This document shows, in pieces, positions 1 to 10,898 of a stretch of 64,000 nt of DNA. The position numbers and the translations under genes were made by a program. The DNA comes from Peribacillus butanolivorans (GTDB lineage Bacteria; Bacillota; Bacilli; Bacillales; DSM-1321): the NCBI RefSeq assembly GCF_001273755.1, contig NZ_LGYA01000001.1, forward strand, positions 3,484,498 to 3,548,497, read 5' to 3'. The notes beneath the pieces are model-generated. The model saw nothing but the letters and a program-made list of their open reading frames with translations. It was not told the DNA's origin and made no database searches. Numbering within the stretch: the first letter of the stretch is position 1; the number at the start of each line of letters is the position of its first letter.

Positions 1-707
1 ATTGGATTGGTCAAAAAGCGGGCAAGTTTCTCAGGAAAGCTTTCTTCGATAGATCGAATATCGGCATCCTCAACCCCAAGTATACTATACAGCTCTTCTA
101 TCCCAGAAACGGTACCTTCACTATAGCCAGCCTTTTTAGCCTGTTCCGCTGTAAATGTCAGCAGCTTTCCGGTTTCTGCACCATATTCAGGAAGGTTGAT
201 GTCTTCATCCGCCATCGCCTGGGCAAAAATCGGATCGCGTCCATTTTGTTCAGCAGCAGTCGTCATGGCAGCAAGCCAATAAGATTGCGCTTTCTTTCCT
301 GCAGCGTTTCCTGATGAATCAATAACAGCTGCCGATCCCATCGTCGCACTCGGAACCATATAGATCTCATCGGCACTCAGAGAAATATAAGCGCCTGCAG
401 AAAGAGCTCTGTTATTGACGTAGGCAACTGTCTTTATTGGTGAATCGGACACTAACTTAGCAATTTTCCCTGCCGCATCAACAGCACCACCAGGGGTATT
501 CACCTCGAAAACGACAAGATCTGCATTAGCGGCTTCTGCAGTGGTCAACGCACGCTCTAAAAAAGCAGAGAGTCCCTTTTCCACCGTTTCTTCAATCGGA
601 ACATGGTAAACGATCTTCTCCTTTGCAGAAACAGCCGGCACCATCAGTGAAGACATGGTAAACAGCAATCCAAATAAGAGCAAAGAAATATAACGCCAAA
701 TTTTCAA
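1..707 (-). CDS. yqeZ: NfeD/YqeZ-type membrane serine protease (3' part outside window)
   Basis: N-terminal 235 residues of a ClpP-class serine protease of the NfeD/YqeZ family; the rest lies beyond the left edge. The start is a TTG at 707 preceded by GGAGGCG, giving a signal peptide or membrane anchor (residues 5-28) ending VPAVSAKE. The ClpP-like core follows: VFEVNTPGGAVDAAG near residues 67-80 and the predicted nucleophile Ser125 in TMGSAAVID. In B. subtilis yqeZ lies next to yqeY and heads an operon with floA and yqfB that takes part in the membrane-stress response; those partners would be off the window. Family assignment is strong. The transmembrane and NfeD OB-fold C-terminus cannot be checked here. 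Confidence 0.88.
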   Translation of the reverse strand, partial: MKIWRYISLLLFGLLFTMSSLMVPAVSAKEKIVYHVPIEETVEKGLSAFLERALTTAEAANADLVVFEVNTPGGAVDAAGKIAKLVSDSPIKTVAYVNNRALSAGAYISLSADEIYMVPSATMGSAAVIDSSGNAAGKKAQSYWLAAMTTAAEQNGRDPIFAQAMADEDINLPEYGAETGKLLTFTAEQAKKAGYSEGTVSGIEELYSILGVEDADIRSIEESFPEKLARFLTNP

Positions 708-852
708 CGGAACGCCTCCTTTCCCGTATTTAACGCTGTAAGCGGCCTCCGATTTTCCGAAGAATACTTACTAGATAAATTCAGCCCGTAACTAAAAATT
801 GAATAAGAGGCCCCTGCAAATGAAGCTACCCTTTACTCTGTTCCTTAGTTAT

Positions 853-878
853 TACGTATGTATATGAAAAAGGTTTCA
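853..878 (-). promoter_or_regulatory. SigW-type ECF promoter for the yqeZ operon
   Basis: On the minus strand TGAAAC is followed, after exactly 16 bases, by CGTA. This matches the SigW consensus I know (TGAAAC, N16-17, CGTA). It lies about 145 bases upstream of the TTG start. The B. subtilis yqeZ-floA-yqfB operon is SigW-dependent, which supports the call. The rest of the 303-base gap (708-1010) shows only AT-rich DNA and the yqeY terminator. Confidence 0.72.
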
Positions 879-971
879 AAAAAAGCAAATAAATTTAAAA
901 GTATCCATAATATCTCTCCATTTGTCCCAATAATATACGCATAAATATTTTAATCTAATCCTTTAATACAC

Positions 972-1001
972 AAAAACCACAGGCAATTTGCCTGCGGTTA
1001 G
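972..1001 (-). terminator. Intrinsic terminator of rpsU-yqeY
   Basis: Read on the minus strand, AACCGCAGGCAA pairs with TTGCCTGTGGTT and is followed by a T-rich run. It lies directly after the yqeY stop. Confidence 0.8.
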
Positions 1002-1010
1002 GTTTCGAGT

Positions 1011-1454
1011 TTAAGATAGATGTTGTTGTACTAAGTTGTTTACTAGAGAACCATCTGCTTTACCTTTAACTTTAGGCATTAAAGCTCCCATAACTCTCCC
1101 CATATCTGCTTTGGACGTTGCATTGACTTCTAAAATTGTTTGTTTAACAATTTTAGAAATCTCTTCTTCTGAAAGTTGCTCAGGCATATATGCCTCTACG
1201 TATACTAGTTCGGTGCGGACTTTATCCACGAGATCGGAACGACCTGCGTTTTCAAACTCCTGGAGGGAGTCTTTGCGTTGTTTTAATTCGCGAGAGAGCA
1301 CTGTCAATTCTTCATCATCTGTTAAATCTTGTCTCAGCTTTAGAGCTTCATTTTGAATAGAAGCTTTCAGCATCCGAATAACAGATAGTTTGTCCTTTTC
1401 CTTGTTCTTCATCGCTTGTTTCATATCATTATTTAAACGCTCGAGAAGACTCAT
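1011..1454 (-). CDS. yqeY: GatB/YqeY family protein
   Basis: 147-residue helical protein, full length for the GatB/YqeY family, which resembles the tRNA-binding tail domain of the GatB amidotransferase subunit. Its function is not firmly established. Recognisable stretches are the N-terminal [16 protein letters not shown], the central [14 protein letters not shown], and [18 protein letters not shown] near the C-terminus. It lies 14 bases downstream of rpsU, the same arrangement as in B. subtilis, so both are probably made from the rpsU promoter. GAGGGTGG precedes the ATG. Confidence 0.93.
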   Translation of the reverse strand: MSLLERLNNDMKQAMKNKEKDKLSVIRMLKASIQNEALKLRQDLTDDEELTVLSRELKQRKDSLQEFENAGRSDLVDKVRTELVYVEAYMPEQLSEEEISKIVKQTILEVNATSKADMGRVMGALMPKVKGKADGSLVNNLVQQHLS

Positions 1455-1468
1455 CTTTCCACCCTCTC

Positions 1469-1642
1469 TTAGAATTTACGTTTTCTTGCAGCTTCAGACT
1501 TTTTCTTACGTTTTACGCTTGGTTTTTCATAAAATTCACGCTTCCTAGCTTCCTGAAGCGATCCTGCTTTAGATACAGTACGTTTGAAACGACGAAGAGC
1601 ATCTTCAAGCGATTCGTTTTTACGAACGACGGTTTTAGACAT
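1469..1642 (-). CDS. rpsU: 30S ribosomal protein S21
   Basis: 57-residue S21, a small basic protein of the 30S platform near the anti-Shine-Dalgarno region of 16S rRNA. The sequence [20 protein letters not shown] and the lysine/arginine-rich end [14 protein letters not shown] are typical. An in-frame upstream start exists, but the ATG at 1642 is preceded by GGAGGGAAAGAG and gives the family's normal N-terminus. First gene of the rpsU-yqeY operon. Confidence 0.97.
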   Translation of the reverse strand: MSKTVVRKNESLEDALRRFKRTVSKAGSLQEARKREFYEKPSVKRKKKSEAARKRKF

Positions 1643-1709
1643 CTCTTTCCCTCCCTCCGAAAACAACACACTAACTCAAGTTGTCAACATGTTATACATG
1701 TACTAAACA

Positions 1710-1738
1710 ATTATAATATATCATCTTTAACAGGTCAA
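1710..1738 (-). promoter_or_regulatory. SigA promoter of rpsU-yqeY
   Basis: Minus strand: TTGACC, 17-base spacer, TATAAT, about 70 bases before the rpsU start. Close to the housekeeping consensus, as expected for a ribosomal protein gene. Confidence 0.8.
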
Positions 1739-1877
1739 CCAATAAAATCAAACTTATTTCGAATATTATCATGTTTATGTCATAATTTTTCACTAAACAA
1801 TCATCCTAGAGCAAAGAAATCCTTTTTATAGCATGTCTACCCCCTTTGGACCATAAGCTGATTAAGGGGTGAGAGTC

Positions 1878-2810
1878 ATGTATGAGCTCATTTTATTTCT
1901 ATTATTCATTGCGATATTTTTAGCCGGTATGGCTGTTTTACGTATCGGATTGTTCAATATGTCCGGTGCTGCATTAAAAACTTTCCTCTCAAAGGTAACA
2001 GATAGACCCTGGAAAGGCTTTTTTGCCGGTACCATTTTTACAGGAATCCTCCAGAGCAGCTCAGCGGTCATGGTTATGACGGTCGGCCTCGTTTCTGCAG
2101 GCAGTTTAACTTTCCCACAAACAATCGGTATTATTCTAGGAACAAATATCGGTTCTACCTTCACAGCAGAATTTATGACCATTTCCTTGGATCGTTGGAT
2201 AATTCCTGGTGTCATCAGTGGTGCTATTCTTTGTTTAATGCCAAAAGTATTATTGAAAAGCGCTGGGATGTCCCTAATCGGTATCTCAGCTATCTTCGCA
2301 GCGATGAGTGGCTTTAAAATGCTTTCGAAACCTATTGCAGTCTATCCATCGGTACAGACTCTAATCAGCAACATAGAGGATCATATGAGTATTGCTCTAT
2401 TGGCTGGTATCTTGTTAACGGCAATGATTCATTCTAGCTCCGCGACTATTGGAATAGCAATGAGCTTTTTAATGAGCGGGGAGTTATCCGTCGCTTCCGC
2501 CATTATCATGATGCTCGGCTCTAATATAGGCACCTGTATCACCGGCTACATGGCCAGCATCGGTTCTGGTAGACAAGCTGCTTTTACAGCTTATGCACAT
2601 ATTTGGTTAAATGTAATCGGAGTTGCAGCTTTTCTCCCTCTTGTGGACGTCCTAGAACGAACAGCTGCTTTTTTTACCGATGATAAGGGAACACAACTCG
2701 CGCATGCTAGTGTTATTTTCAATATCGTGACTTCTTTGATCGTTTTACCATTTGCACGCCAATTTTCCAACTTTATTTTATTGATCCATCGTCCGCATAT
2801 AAAAAAATAA
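1878..2810 (+). CDS. yqeW: Na/Pi cotransporter family protein
   Basis: 310-residue polytopic membrane protein of the Na+/phosphate cotransporter (PNaS) family, shorter than NptA-type members because it lacks a C-terminal PhoU-like domain. The two inverted half-repeats each carry the family signature: GILQSSSAVMVMTVGL in the first half and AMIHSSSATIGIAMSF in the second. These loops form the substrate and sodium path in the family. An in-frame GTG at 1869 is possible, but AAGGGGTGA sits at a proper distance from the ATG at 1878. It is monocistronic and convergent with deoC. Phosphate as substrate is inferred from the family. Confidence 0.87.
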   Translation: MYELILFLLFIAIFLAGMAVLRIGLFNMSGAALKTFLSKVTDRPWKGFFAGTIFTGILQSSSAVMVMTVGLVSAGSLTFPQTIGIILGTNIGSTFTAEFMTISLDRWIIPGVISGAILCLMPKVLLKSAGMSLIGISAIFAAMSGFKMLSKPIAVYPSVQTLISNIEDHMSIALLAGILLTAMIHSSSATIGIAMSFLMSGELSVASAIIMMLGSNIGTCITGYMASIGSGRQAAFTAYAHIWLNVIGVAAFLPLVDVLERTAAFFTDDKGTQLAHASVIFNIVTSLIVLPFARQFSNFILLIHRPHIKK

Positions 2811-2835
2811 GCCGCACTCTTAAGAATGCGGCTTG
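2803..2835. terminator. Bidirectional terminator yqeW/deoC
   Basis: GCCGCACTCTTAAGAATGCGGC forms a hairpin between the converging genes. The A-run on its left gives a U-tract for deoC; the right side is less T-rich. Confidence 0.75.
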
Positions 2836-2839
2836 TAAA

Positions 2840-3511
2840 TTAATAATCAGAGTCAGCTGTTAAGCCCTTTAAGATGGAGACACCTGCACTCGCTCCAATT
2901 CTTGTTGCACCCGCTTCAATCACTTTCTGAGCATCACTCGTGTTACGAACTCCGCCTGAAGCTTTAACGCCGATATCTGGTCCTACTGTTTTTCTCATAA
3001 GCGCAACATCTTCAACTGTTGCACCGCCAGTTGAAAAACCAGTTGAGGTTTTAACGAAATCCGTTCCCGCTTTTACGGCAAGTTCGCAGGCACGGACTTT
3101 TTCTTCCTCAGTAAGTAAAGAGGTTTCAATAATTACTTTTGACAGAGCTTTACCTGTCGATACCGCTACCACAGCTCGAATATCCCGCTCTACCAATTCA
3201 TTATCCTTGTCCTTTAATGCGCCGATATTGATCACCATATCGACTTCGTGTGCGCCATTACTGATGGCGTCTTTTGTTTCAAAAGCTTTAGTTTCTGGTG
3301 TAGTGGCACCTAAAGGGAAACCAATTACCGTACAAACTTTTACTTCTGAGCCTTCTAAAAGCTCACTTGCATACTTCACCCAAGTCGGGTTTACGCATAC
3401 TGAAGCAAAATTATACTCTCTCGCTTCTTCACATAATACCCTTATTTGTTCTTTCGTTGCATCTGCTTTTAATAAAGTGTGGTCAATTAAACCTGCTACA
3501 TTTTGTGACAT
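2840..3511 (-). CDS. deoC: Deoxyribose-phosphate aldolase
   Basis: 223-residue class I aldolase that splits 2-deoxyribose-5-phosphate into glyceraldehyde-3-phosphate and acetaldehyde in deoxynucleoside catabolism. The Schiff-base lysine is Lys154 in DFVKTSTGF; Asp91 (EVDMVINIG) and Lys183 (GVKASGGVR) complete the catalytic set. Full length. AAGGAGG precedes the ATG. It stands alone: the dra-nupC-pdp operon of B. subtilis is not reconstructed here, as no nupC or pdp gene is adjacent. Confidence 0.96.
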   Translation of the reverse strand: MSQNVAGLIDHTLLKADATKEQIRVLCEEAREYNFASVCVNPTWVKYASELLEGSEVKVCTVIGFPLGATTPETKAFETKDAISNGAHEVDMVINIGALKDKDNELVERDIRAVVAVSTGKALSKVIIETSLLTEEEKVRACELAVKAGTDFVKTSTGFSTGGATVEDVALMRKTVGPDIGVKASGGVRNTSDAQKVIEAGATRIGASAGVSILKGLTADSDY

Positions 3512-3640
3512 ATATAATCCTCCTTAAAAACAATTTAAAACTAGTTGTACGTACCTCTCATCATACCATAGTTCTTCTATTTTGACGATATATATAGTCT
3601 TTACCCTAATGTACTAAGAAAACACGTTAAACAAAGAATA

Positions 3641-3670
3641 AAAAAAAGACAGCGAAAAAATCGCTGTCTT
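3641..3670 (-). terminator. Terminator of the dnaJ-prmA-rsmE-mtaB unit
   Basis: AAGACAGCGA and TCGCTGTCTT pair around an A/T loop and are followed on the minus strand by a run of T. The stem overlaps the mtaB stop codon. Confidence 0.88.
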
Positions 3671-5006
3671 ATATATTAGCTACTTGCTGCAACGGAATAT
3701 CTTTCACAACCGTCACGAACTGTCCTTCGCTATGCGGATAGCCAGACTTTGTAATTTTCACTTTTACAATGTCACCAACCATTTCCTCGGTAGCGGGGAA
3801 GACTATTTTCATGTAATTATCCGAGTAGCCTTCATAAAGACCATTTTCCAACTTAGTCTCAGGAATGACTTCAAGCACTTCTCCCTCAAATCGAGAAGCG
3901 TACTCTTTTGCCAACTGATCCGATAATGAAATCAGACGGTGAACGCGTTCGTTTTTCACATCTTCATCCACTTGGTCTTCCATGCGTGCTGCAGGAGTCC
4001 CTGTCCGTTTTGAATACGGGAAGACATGAAGTTCGGAGAATTTATATTTTTCTATAAAATTATACGTCTCCAAAAATTCTTCTTCGGTTTCACCCGGGAA
4101 GCCTACGATTACATCAGATGTAACAGCAAGGCCTGGCAGTGCAACTTTTAATTTTTCAATTCGATCACCGAAGAAAGCCATTGTATATTTACGTCTCATC
4201 CGTTTTAAAACCGTATCAGAACCCGATTGGATAGGGATATGCAAATGACGAACTACCTTTTTCGAATTCGTCAGTACTTCAATGATTTCATCTGTAATTT
4301 GACTGGCTTCAATGGAAGAAATACGGATCCGCTTTAGCCCATCAATTTTTTCCAAGTCACGTAGTAGCATCGCCAAATTATAATCCTTCAAGTCATCTCC
4401 GTAACCACCGGTATGAATGCCCGTCAAGACGAGCTCTTTATATCCTGCCTCGACAAGCTGCTCAGCTTGATGAATGACTTCCTTTGGATCACGGGAACGC
4501 ATTAAACCACGAGCCCATGGGATGATACAGAAAGTACAGAAATTATTGCAACCTTCCTGAATCTTTAGTGAGGCACGAGTACGATCAGTAAATGCCGGTA
4601 CATCCAATTCTTCATAGACACGGTTTTTCATAATATTCCCAACCGCATTGATTGGTTCACGTTCTACCTTGAACTGCTCGATGTATTCAAGCAATTTAAC
4701 CCTGTCCTGTGTTCCAACAACAATATCTACACCTGGAATTGCCATGATCTCTGCAGGAGATGTTTGTGCGTAACAACCCGTTACTGCTATAACAGCATTC
4801 GGATTTTTACGGATTGCACGACGGATGACCTGACGGCTCTTCTTATCGCCAGTATTCGTTACCGTGCAAGTGTTGATGACGTATACATCTGATGTATTTT
4901 CAAATTCAACACGATCATATCCCTCTGTCTTAAATAATTGCCAAATAGCTTCTGTTTCATAATGATTTACTTTACAACCTAATGTATGGAAAGCGACCGT
5001 TGCCAT
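3669..5006 (-). CDS. mtaB: tRNA t6A37 methylthiotransferase MtaB
   Basis: 445-residue radical-SAM enzyme that converts t6A to ms2t6A at position 37 of ANN-decoding tRNAs. The N-terminal UPF0004 domain holds three cluster cysteines (Cys11, Cys47, Cys78). The radical-SAM motif EGCNNFCTFC carries Cys153, Cys157 and Cys160. A C-terminal TRAM domain ends the protein. Two Fe-S clusters are expected. The GCKVNHYETEA start separates MtaB from MiaB. Its ribosome-binding site GAGGTGATG contains the rsmE stop codon, so the two are probably translationally coupled. B. subtilis yqeV occupies the same place. Confidence 0.96.
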   Translation of the reverse strand: MATVAFHTLGCKVNHYETEAIWQLFKTEGYDRVEFENTSDVYVINTCTVTNTGDKKSRQVIRRAIRKNPNAVIAVTGCYAQTSPAEIMAIPGVDIVVGTQDRVKLLEYIEQFKVEREPINAVGNIMKNRVYEELDVPAFTDRTRASLKIQEGCNNFCTFCIIPWARGLMRSRDPKEVIHQAEQLVEAGYKELVLTGIHTGGYGDDLKDYNLAMLLRDLEKIDGLKRIRISSIEASQITDEIIEVLTNSKKVVRHLHIPIQSGSDTVLKRMRRKYTMAFFGDRIEKLKVALPGLAVTSDVIVGFPGETEEEFLETYNFIEKYKFSELHVFPYSKRTGTPAARMEDQVDEDVKNERVHRLISLSDQLAKEYASRFEGEVLEVIPETKLENGLYEGYSDNYMKIVFPATEEMVGDIVKVKITKSGYPHSEGQFVTVVKDIPLQQVANI

Positions 5007-5012
5007 TTTTCA

Positions 5013-5765
5013 TCACCTCAAAAGTTCTACATGATAAGAAACAGCGGAAAGTGCATATAAAGGTGCTGTTTCAGTTCTTAATATTCTAGGTCCAAGACCA
5101 CAAACTACAAATCCGGCAGCCGACAATTTTTCGATTTCCTTCTCTGCCAAGCCCCCTTCAGGACCAAACACGAATAAAATCGATTGTCCGGCAGTGATAT
5201 CTTTCAAAACAGAAGCAAGTACAGAAGTTTCTCCACGCTTTGCTTCTTCTTCAAAAGCAATTAATCTATGATCGAAACCAGAAGCATATCCAGCTAGCTG
5301 ATCTGCCGTCATCGGTTCCTTGATGGCAGGGATAACTGTGCGGTGGGACTGTTCGGCCGCTTCCTTTGAAATCTTCTGGAGTCGTTCCAATTTCTTACCA
5401 ACCTTTTTGTGGTCCCATTTTACCACCGAACGAGCAGCAATAAAAGGGATAAATTCAACAGCACCTAATTCCGTCCCCTTTTGAACGATATATTCTAACT
5501 TATCCCCTTTAGGCAGACCGCTCACTATCGTAACTCTTATCGGAAGTTCCTTTTCTTCATTCTTCCATTCAATAATGGTTCCTATAACAGCGTCATTTGT
5601 TATTTCAGAAATTTCCGTGACCGCAGTCATTCCGTTGCCCTTTACGGTGATGATTTGCTCCCCTGGTTCCATTCTCATTACCCTGGAAATATGGTGAAAA
5701 TCATCGCCTGATATTGTCACTGTTTTACCCTTAAAGTCTTCCTCGTTAAGAAAATACCGTTGCAC
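5013..5765 (-). CDS. rsmE: 16S rRNA m3U1498 methyltransferase
   Basis: 250-residue SPOUT-family enzyme that methylates N3 of U1498 in 16S rRNA after 30S assembly. An N-terminal PUA-like domain begins VQRYFLNEEDF. The C-terminal knot shows FVFGPEGGLAEKEI and LGPRILRTETAPLYAL, which form the SAM site. I place the start at the GTG at 5765, preceded by GTAGGTGG and giving the family's usual QRYF start. A GTG 36 bases upstream adds 12 residues but lacks a good ribosome-binding site. Between prmA and mtaB, as in B. subtilis (yqeU). Confidence 0.93.
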   Translation of the reverse strand: MQRYFLNEEDFKGKTVTISGDDFHHISRVMRMEPGEQIITVKGNGMTAVTEISEITNDAVIGTIIEWKNEEKELPIRVTIVSGLPKGDKLEYIVQKGTELGAVEFIPFIAARSVVKWDHKKVGKKLERLQKISKEAAEQSHRTVIPAIKEPMTADQLAGYASGFDHRLIAFEEEAKRGETSVLASVLKDITAGQSILFVFGPEGGLAEKEIEKLSAAGFVVCGLGPRILRTETAPLYALSAVSYHVELLR

Positions 5766-5856
5766 ACTGCCACCTACTTCGTCTAGTCTAAAAAAACTCA
5801 CAGGCTAGCAGTCAGAGGCTTATTTTCCGATTGCGCGCCATGCAAAAACTCAAGCT

Positions 5857-5902
5857 AAAAAAAGGTACTCTGACTATCCAAATATACGATAATCAGAGTA
5901 AC
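5857..5902 (-). terminator. Hairpin between prmA and rsmE
   Basis: GTTACTCTGATTATC pairs imperfectly with GGATAGTCAGAGTACC and is followed by seven T on the minus strand. It looks like a full intrinsic terminator inside the gene cluster, so rsmE-mtaB may depend on read-through or on its own promoter. Confidence 0.72.
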
Positions 5903-5909
5903 TTTTCAT

Positions 5910-6851
5910 TTAATCATTTCTTTTCGCGATGATTGCTACCCAATCTTCCATCAAAATGGTTTCCTCAACTGTGAATCCGGAAGCTATAATTGCATCCTTC
6001 ACATCCTGTTTCTTTGGCTGGATAATCCCAGATGCTATAAAATATCCACCAGGTTTAACCACTTTTGCTACATCATCTGTAAAGCGCATAATGACTTCAG
6101 CTAATATATTAGCTACAACGACATCTGCTTGTTCGTTTACGCCGTCCAACAAGTTACCTTGAGCAACAGAAACTCTGTCTTGAACGTTGTTAAGTTCTAC
6201 ATTTTGCTTAGCAGACTGTACAGCTACGTCATCCAAATCAAGCGACTGAACTTGTTTTGCCTCTAATAATGCCGCTGCAATACTTAAAACACCGGAACCC
6301 GTTCCTACATCAACAACTAAGTCACCCGGCTGAACTGTACGTTCAAGTGCTTGGATACACATAACCGTTGTCGGGTGGGTACCTGTTCCAAAAGCCATAC
6401 CAGGATCAAGTTCAATGATTAATTCATCACTGCTTACAGGAGTGTAATCTTCCCATGTAGGAACAATGGTAAAGCGTTCAGAAATCTTGACTGGATTATA
6501 ATATTTTTTCCAAGCCGTTGCCCATTCTTCTTCATTCACTTCACTAATTGAAACAACATTCTTCCCAAGATCGATATCAAAAAGAAGGAGATTATTAATT
6601 GATTCCTTAATAGCATCAACAGTTTCGCCAAGGAAGCTGTTAACCGGCAAATATGCCTTAATCAACACACCTTCATCCGGATAATCAGCTGGGTTTAGGT
6701 GGTAGATTTCGCCAAAAACATTTTCGCGTTCTTTGACTAATTCAAGAGGATCCTCAATGACAACACCGCTTGCACCTGCCTCATGAAGAATATTTGAAAC
6801 AGGTTCAACCGCTTCATTTGTTGTTTGGATTGCAAATTCAGACCACTTCAT
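5910..6851 (-). CDS. prmA: Ribosomal protein L11 methyltransferase
   Basis: 313-residue SAM-dependent enzyme that trimethylates lysines and the N-terminus of ribosomal protein L11. An N-terminal substrate-recognition domain ([17 protein letters not shown]) is followed by a Rossmann methyltransferase with motif [18 protein letters not shown] and the preceding [14 protein letters not shown] signature typical of PrmA. The post-I acidic motif is SLDLDD and motif IV is [10 protein letters not shown]. Normal length. It follows dnaJ by 32 bases, as in B. subtilis (yqeT). Confidence 0.96.
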   Translation of the reverse strand: MKWSEFAIQTTNEAVEPVSNILHEAGASGVVIEDPLELVKERENVFGEIYHLNPADYPDEGVLIKAYLPVNSFLGETVDAIKESINNLLLFDIDLGKNVVSISEVNEEEWATAWKKYYNPVKISERFTIVPTWEDYTPVSSDELIIELDPGMAFGTGTHPTTVMCIQALERTVQPGDLVVDVGTGSGVLSIAAALLEAKQVQSLDLDDVAVQSAKQNVELNNVQDRVSVAQGNLLDGVNEQADVVVANILAEVIMRFTDDVAKVVKPGGYFIASGIIQPKKQDVKDAIIASGFTVEETILMEDWVAIIAKRND

Positions 6852-6883
6852 AATCTACCAGCTCCCAATTTCTTTACTTGTCT

Positions 6884-8002
6884 TCACCTATCTTTAAAAG
6901 CACGCTTTACCTTTGAGAAAAAGCCATCTTCTTGTTCATCTATACCTGATTGTCCGCTGATATCGTTGAACTCACGAAGAAGGTCCTTTTGTTTTTCACT
7001 TAATTTTTTAGGTGTAACCACTAATACGACCACATGCTGATCTCCTTGGCCATATCCTCTTACATTCGGAACCCCTTTTCCTTTTAAACGGAAACGCGTG
7101 CTTGTTTGTGTTCCTGCAGGTATCTTCAACTTAACTTTACCATGCAAAGTCGGAACTTCAATTTCATCTCCTAATGCTGCCTGAGCAAAAGTAACCGGCA
7201 TTTCACAATAAATATCATCGCCATCTCTTTCAAAGAATTCGTGGCTACGAACATGGAAGACTACATAAAGGTCTCCAGCTGGACCACCATTGATTCCAGG
7301 CTCGCCTTGACCGGATACACGCAGTTGCTGGCCATCATCGATTCCGGCTGGCACCTTGACTTGGATTTTTTTGCGTTTTTGAACTTTACCGTCGCCGCCA
7401 CAAGTTGAACATTTATTAGGAATGATTTTTCCTGTTCCTTGACAATGGTGACATGCTCTCCGGTTCACAATACGTCCGAATGCCGTGTTTTGTTCAACAT
7501 TTAATTGACCTGTTCCATGACAGTGTGAACAGTTTTCCACTTTTGTGCCAGGCTTAGCACCCGATCCTTTACATGTATCACAATTCTCTTCACGCGGAAT
7601 TTCGATTTCAGTATCTTTTCCGAATGCAGCCTCTTCAAAAGAAAGCGTCATCGTATACTGTAAATCAGCCCCTTGGCGCGGTGCATTAGGATCTCTTCTA
7701 CGTCCGCCTCCACCAAAGAAACTACTGAAAATATCTTCAAAACCACCGAAACCGCCAAAGTCCTGGCCACCGAAGCCCTGATTTGGATCTGTATGTCCAA
7801 ATTGGTCATAATGAGCCTTTTTCTGCTCGTCGCTTAATACCTCGTAAGCTTCCTTAATTTCCTTGAATTTATCCGCAGCATCTTCCGCTTTATTAATATC
7901 AGGATGATATTGTTTGGAGAGCTTTCGATACGCTTTTTTGATTTCATCCTTCGAAGCACTCTTCGAAAGGCCTAACACCTCATAATAATCACGTTTACTC
8001 AT
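6884..8002 (-). CDS. dnaJ: Chaperone DnaJ (Hsp40)
   Basis: 372-residue class I Hsp40 that delivers substrates to DnaK and stimulates its ATPase. Domains in order: J domain with the HPD motif (residues about 33-35, KQYHPDINK), Gly/Phe-rich linker ([20 protein letters not shown]), zinc-binding region with four CxxCxGxG repeats ([32 protein letters not shown]), and the C-terminal substrate-binding domain. The start [11 protein letters not shown] has GGGAGTGG upstream; a longer in-frame start adds 16 non-conserved residues. It is separated from dnaK by 326 bases holding a hairpin and a possible promoter. Confidence 0.97.
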   Translation of the reverse strand: MSKRDYYEVLGLSKSASKDEIKKAYRKLSKQYHPDINKAEDAADKFKEIKEAYEVLSDEQKKAHYDQFGHTDPNQGFGGQDFGGFGGFEDIFSSFFGGGGRRRDPNAPRQGADLQYTMTLSFEEAAFGKDTEIEIPREENCDTCKGSGAKPGTKVENCSHCHGTGQLNVEQNTAFGRIVNRRACHHCQGTGKIIPNKCSTCGGDGKVQKRKKIQVKVPAGIDDGQQLRVSGQGEPGINGGPAGDLYVVFHVRSHEFFERDGDDIYCEMPVTFAQAALGDEIEVPTLHGKVKLKIPAGTQTSTRFRLKGKGVPNVRGYGQGDQHVVVLVVTPKKLSEKQKDLLREFNDISGQSGIDEQEDGFFSKVKRAFKDR

Positions 8003-8042
8003 ATCTAAAATCCACTCCCGATTCGATTCACATAAAGGTAAT

Positions 8043-8070
8043 ATTATCACTGAACGAAGATAATAATCAA
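8043..8070 (-). promoter_or_regulatory. Possible promoter for dnaJ-prmA-rsmE-mtaB
   Basis: Minus strand: TTGATT, 16 bases, GATAAT, about 40 bases upstream of the dnaJ start. Together with the hairpin after dnaK it would let dnaJ be expressed separately. Sequence match only, and the region is AT-rich. Confidence 0.4.
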
Positions 8071-8231
8071 CTAGAAAAGTACAAACGGCTTGAACACTTT
8101 TTCTTAAAAGAAGACATCTGCCTCAAATTTGCACCTATTTTTCTCTATAGTCTTATGATTCCCCACTAGCGATTGTAAGAATAAAAGAATACCAGCTGCC
8201 ATTACTTCCGGACTTTGATTTCACCCATTGT

Positions 8232-8270
8232 AAAAAAGCCAAAGCCAAGATAACCTGACTTTGACTTTTC
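8232..8270 (-). terminator. Attenuator/terminator-like hairpin after dnaK
   Basis: AGTCAAAGTCAGG can pair with CTTGGCTTTGGCT using several G-U pairs and is followed by six T on the minus strand. A second small hairpin (GGCAG...CTGCC, about 8280-8297) precedes it. The remaining DNA of the 326-base dnaK-dnaJ gap shows no supported reading frame. Confidence 0.6.
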
Positions 8271-8328
8271 TACAATTACAGGCAGAAATCCCTGCCCAAT
8301 ATATCAGCGTCCCAACAGGGTCACTTTT

Positions 8329-10182
<1,854 letters not shown>

Positions 10183-10202
10183 TTATTTGTATGTAATTTC
10201 TA

Positions 10203-10799
10203 TTATTCGTTTACTTTTACCATTGCAGGACGAAGCACTCGGTCTTTAAGAACATATCCTTTTTGGAACTCCTCGACAACGATGTTAGAACCAAAGTTTT
10301 CATCTTGAACTTGCATGACCGCTTGATGTAAACGCGGATCAAATTCTTCACCAACCGAACTAATTGGTTCGATGCCTTCTTTAGTCAATGCATCAATAAT
10401 CGCTTTGTAGACCATTTCCATCCCTTGAAGCAGGGATTTTGTTTGTTCATTATCAGCTTCGATTTTTGTCGCTCTTTCAAAATTATCAAGAGCCTCGACT
10501 AAATCACCAGCAATACTTTGAACTCTATATTTTTGAGCCGCTTCCATATCAAGCTTGGCACGGCGTCTTGAATTATCAAAATCGGCCTGCAGACGAAGAT
10601 AACGGTTATCCATTTCTTCGATTTTTGCCTGTAGCTCAGCAATCTTTTCATGAGCCAATTGAAGTTCATCTTTCTCAACCGGAGTTTCCTCCTGATTTTG
10701 TTCCGCTGGAATTTCCTCTTCAGCGAATACAGCTTCTGCAGCGCTTTCCTCGATTGTTTCATTTTCTAATGTTTGTTCTTCGTTTTTATTTTCTGTCAC
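10203..10799 (-). CDS. grpE: Nucleotide exchange factor GrpE
   Basis: 198-residue GrpE, which releases ADP from DnaK. A long acidic N-terminus (about residues 1-45, rich in Glu) leads into the dimeric coiled coil ([22 protein letters not shown]). The C-terminal beta domain shows [12 protein letters not shown] and [16 protein letters not shown]. Start is GTG at 10799 behind GGGAGGTGAG. It lies between hrcA and dnaK in the CIRCE-controlled operon. Confidence 0.96.
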   Translation of the reverse strand: MTENKNEEQTLENETIEESAAEAVFAEEEIPAEQNQEETPVEKDELQLAHEKIAELQAKIEEMDNRYLRLQADFDNSRRRAKLDMEAAQKYRVQSIAGDLVEALDNFERATKIEADNEQTKSLLQGMEMVYKAIIDALTKEGIEPISSVGEEFDPRLHQAVMQVQDENFGSNIVVEEFQKGYVLKDRVLRPAMVKVNE

Positions 10800-10898
10800 A
10801 ATCTCACCTCCCTAAAAGGGTTATACAATTTATGCTTAAGTAATAAGTCAGGCTGGGGAATTTACATCCCCGCCACCTTAACAATATTACCTTTGCTC

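Noticed and set aside
10439..10843. 134-residue plus-strand frame opposite grpE
   Set aside because: Shadow of the Glu/Gln-rich grpE coding strand; no ribosome-binding site and no domain.
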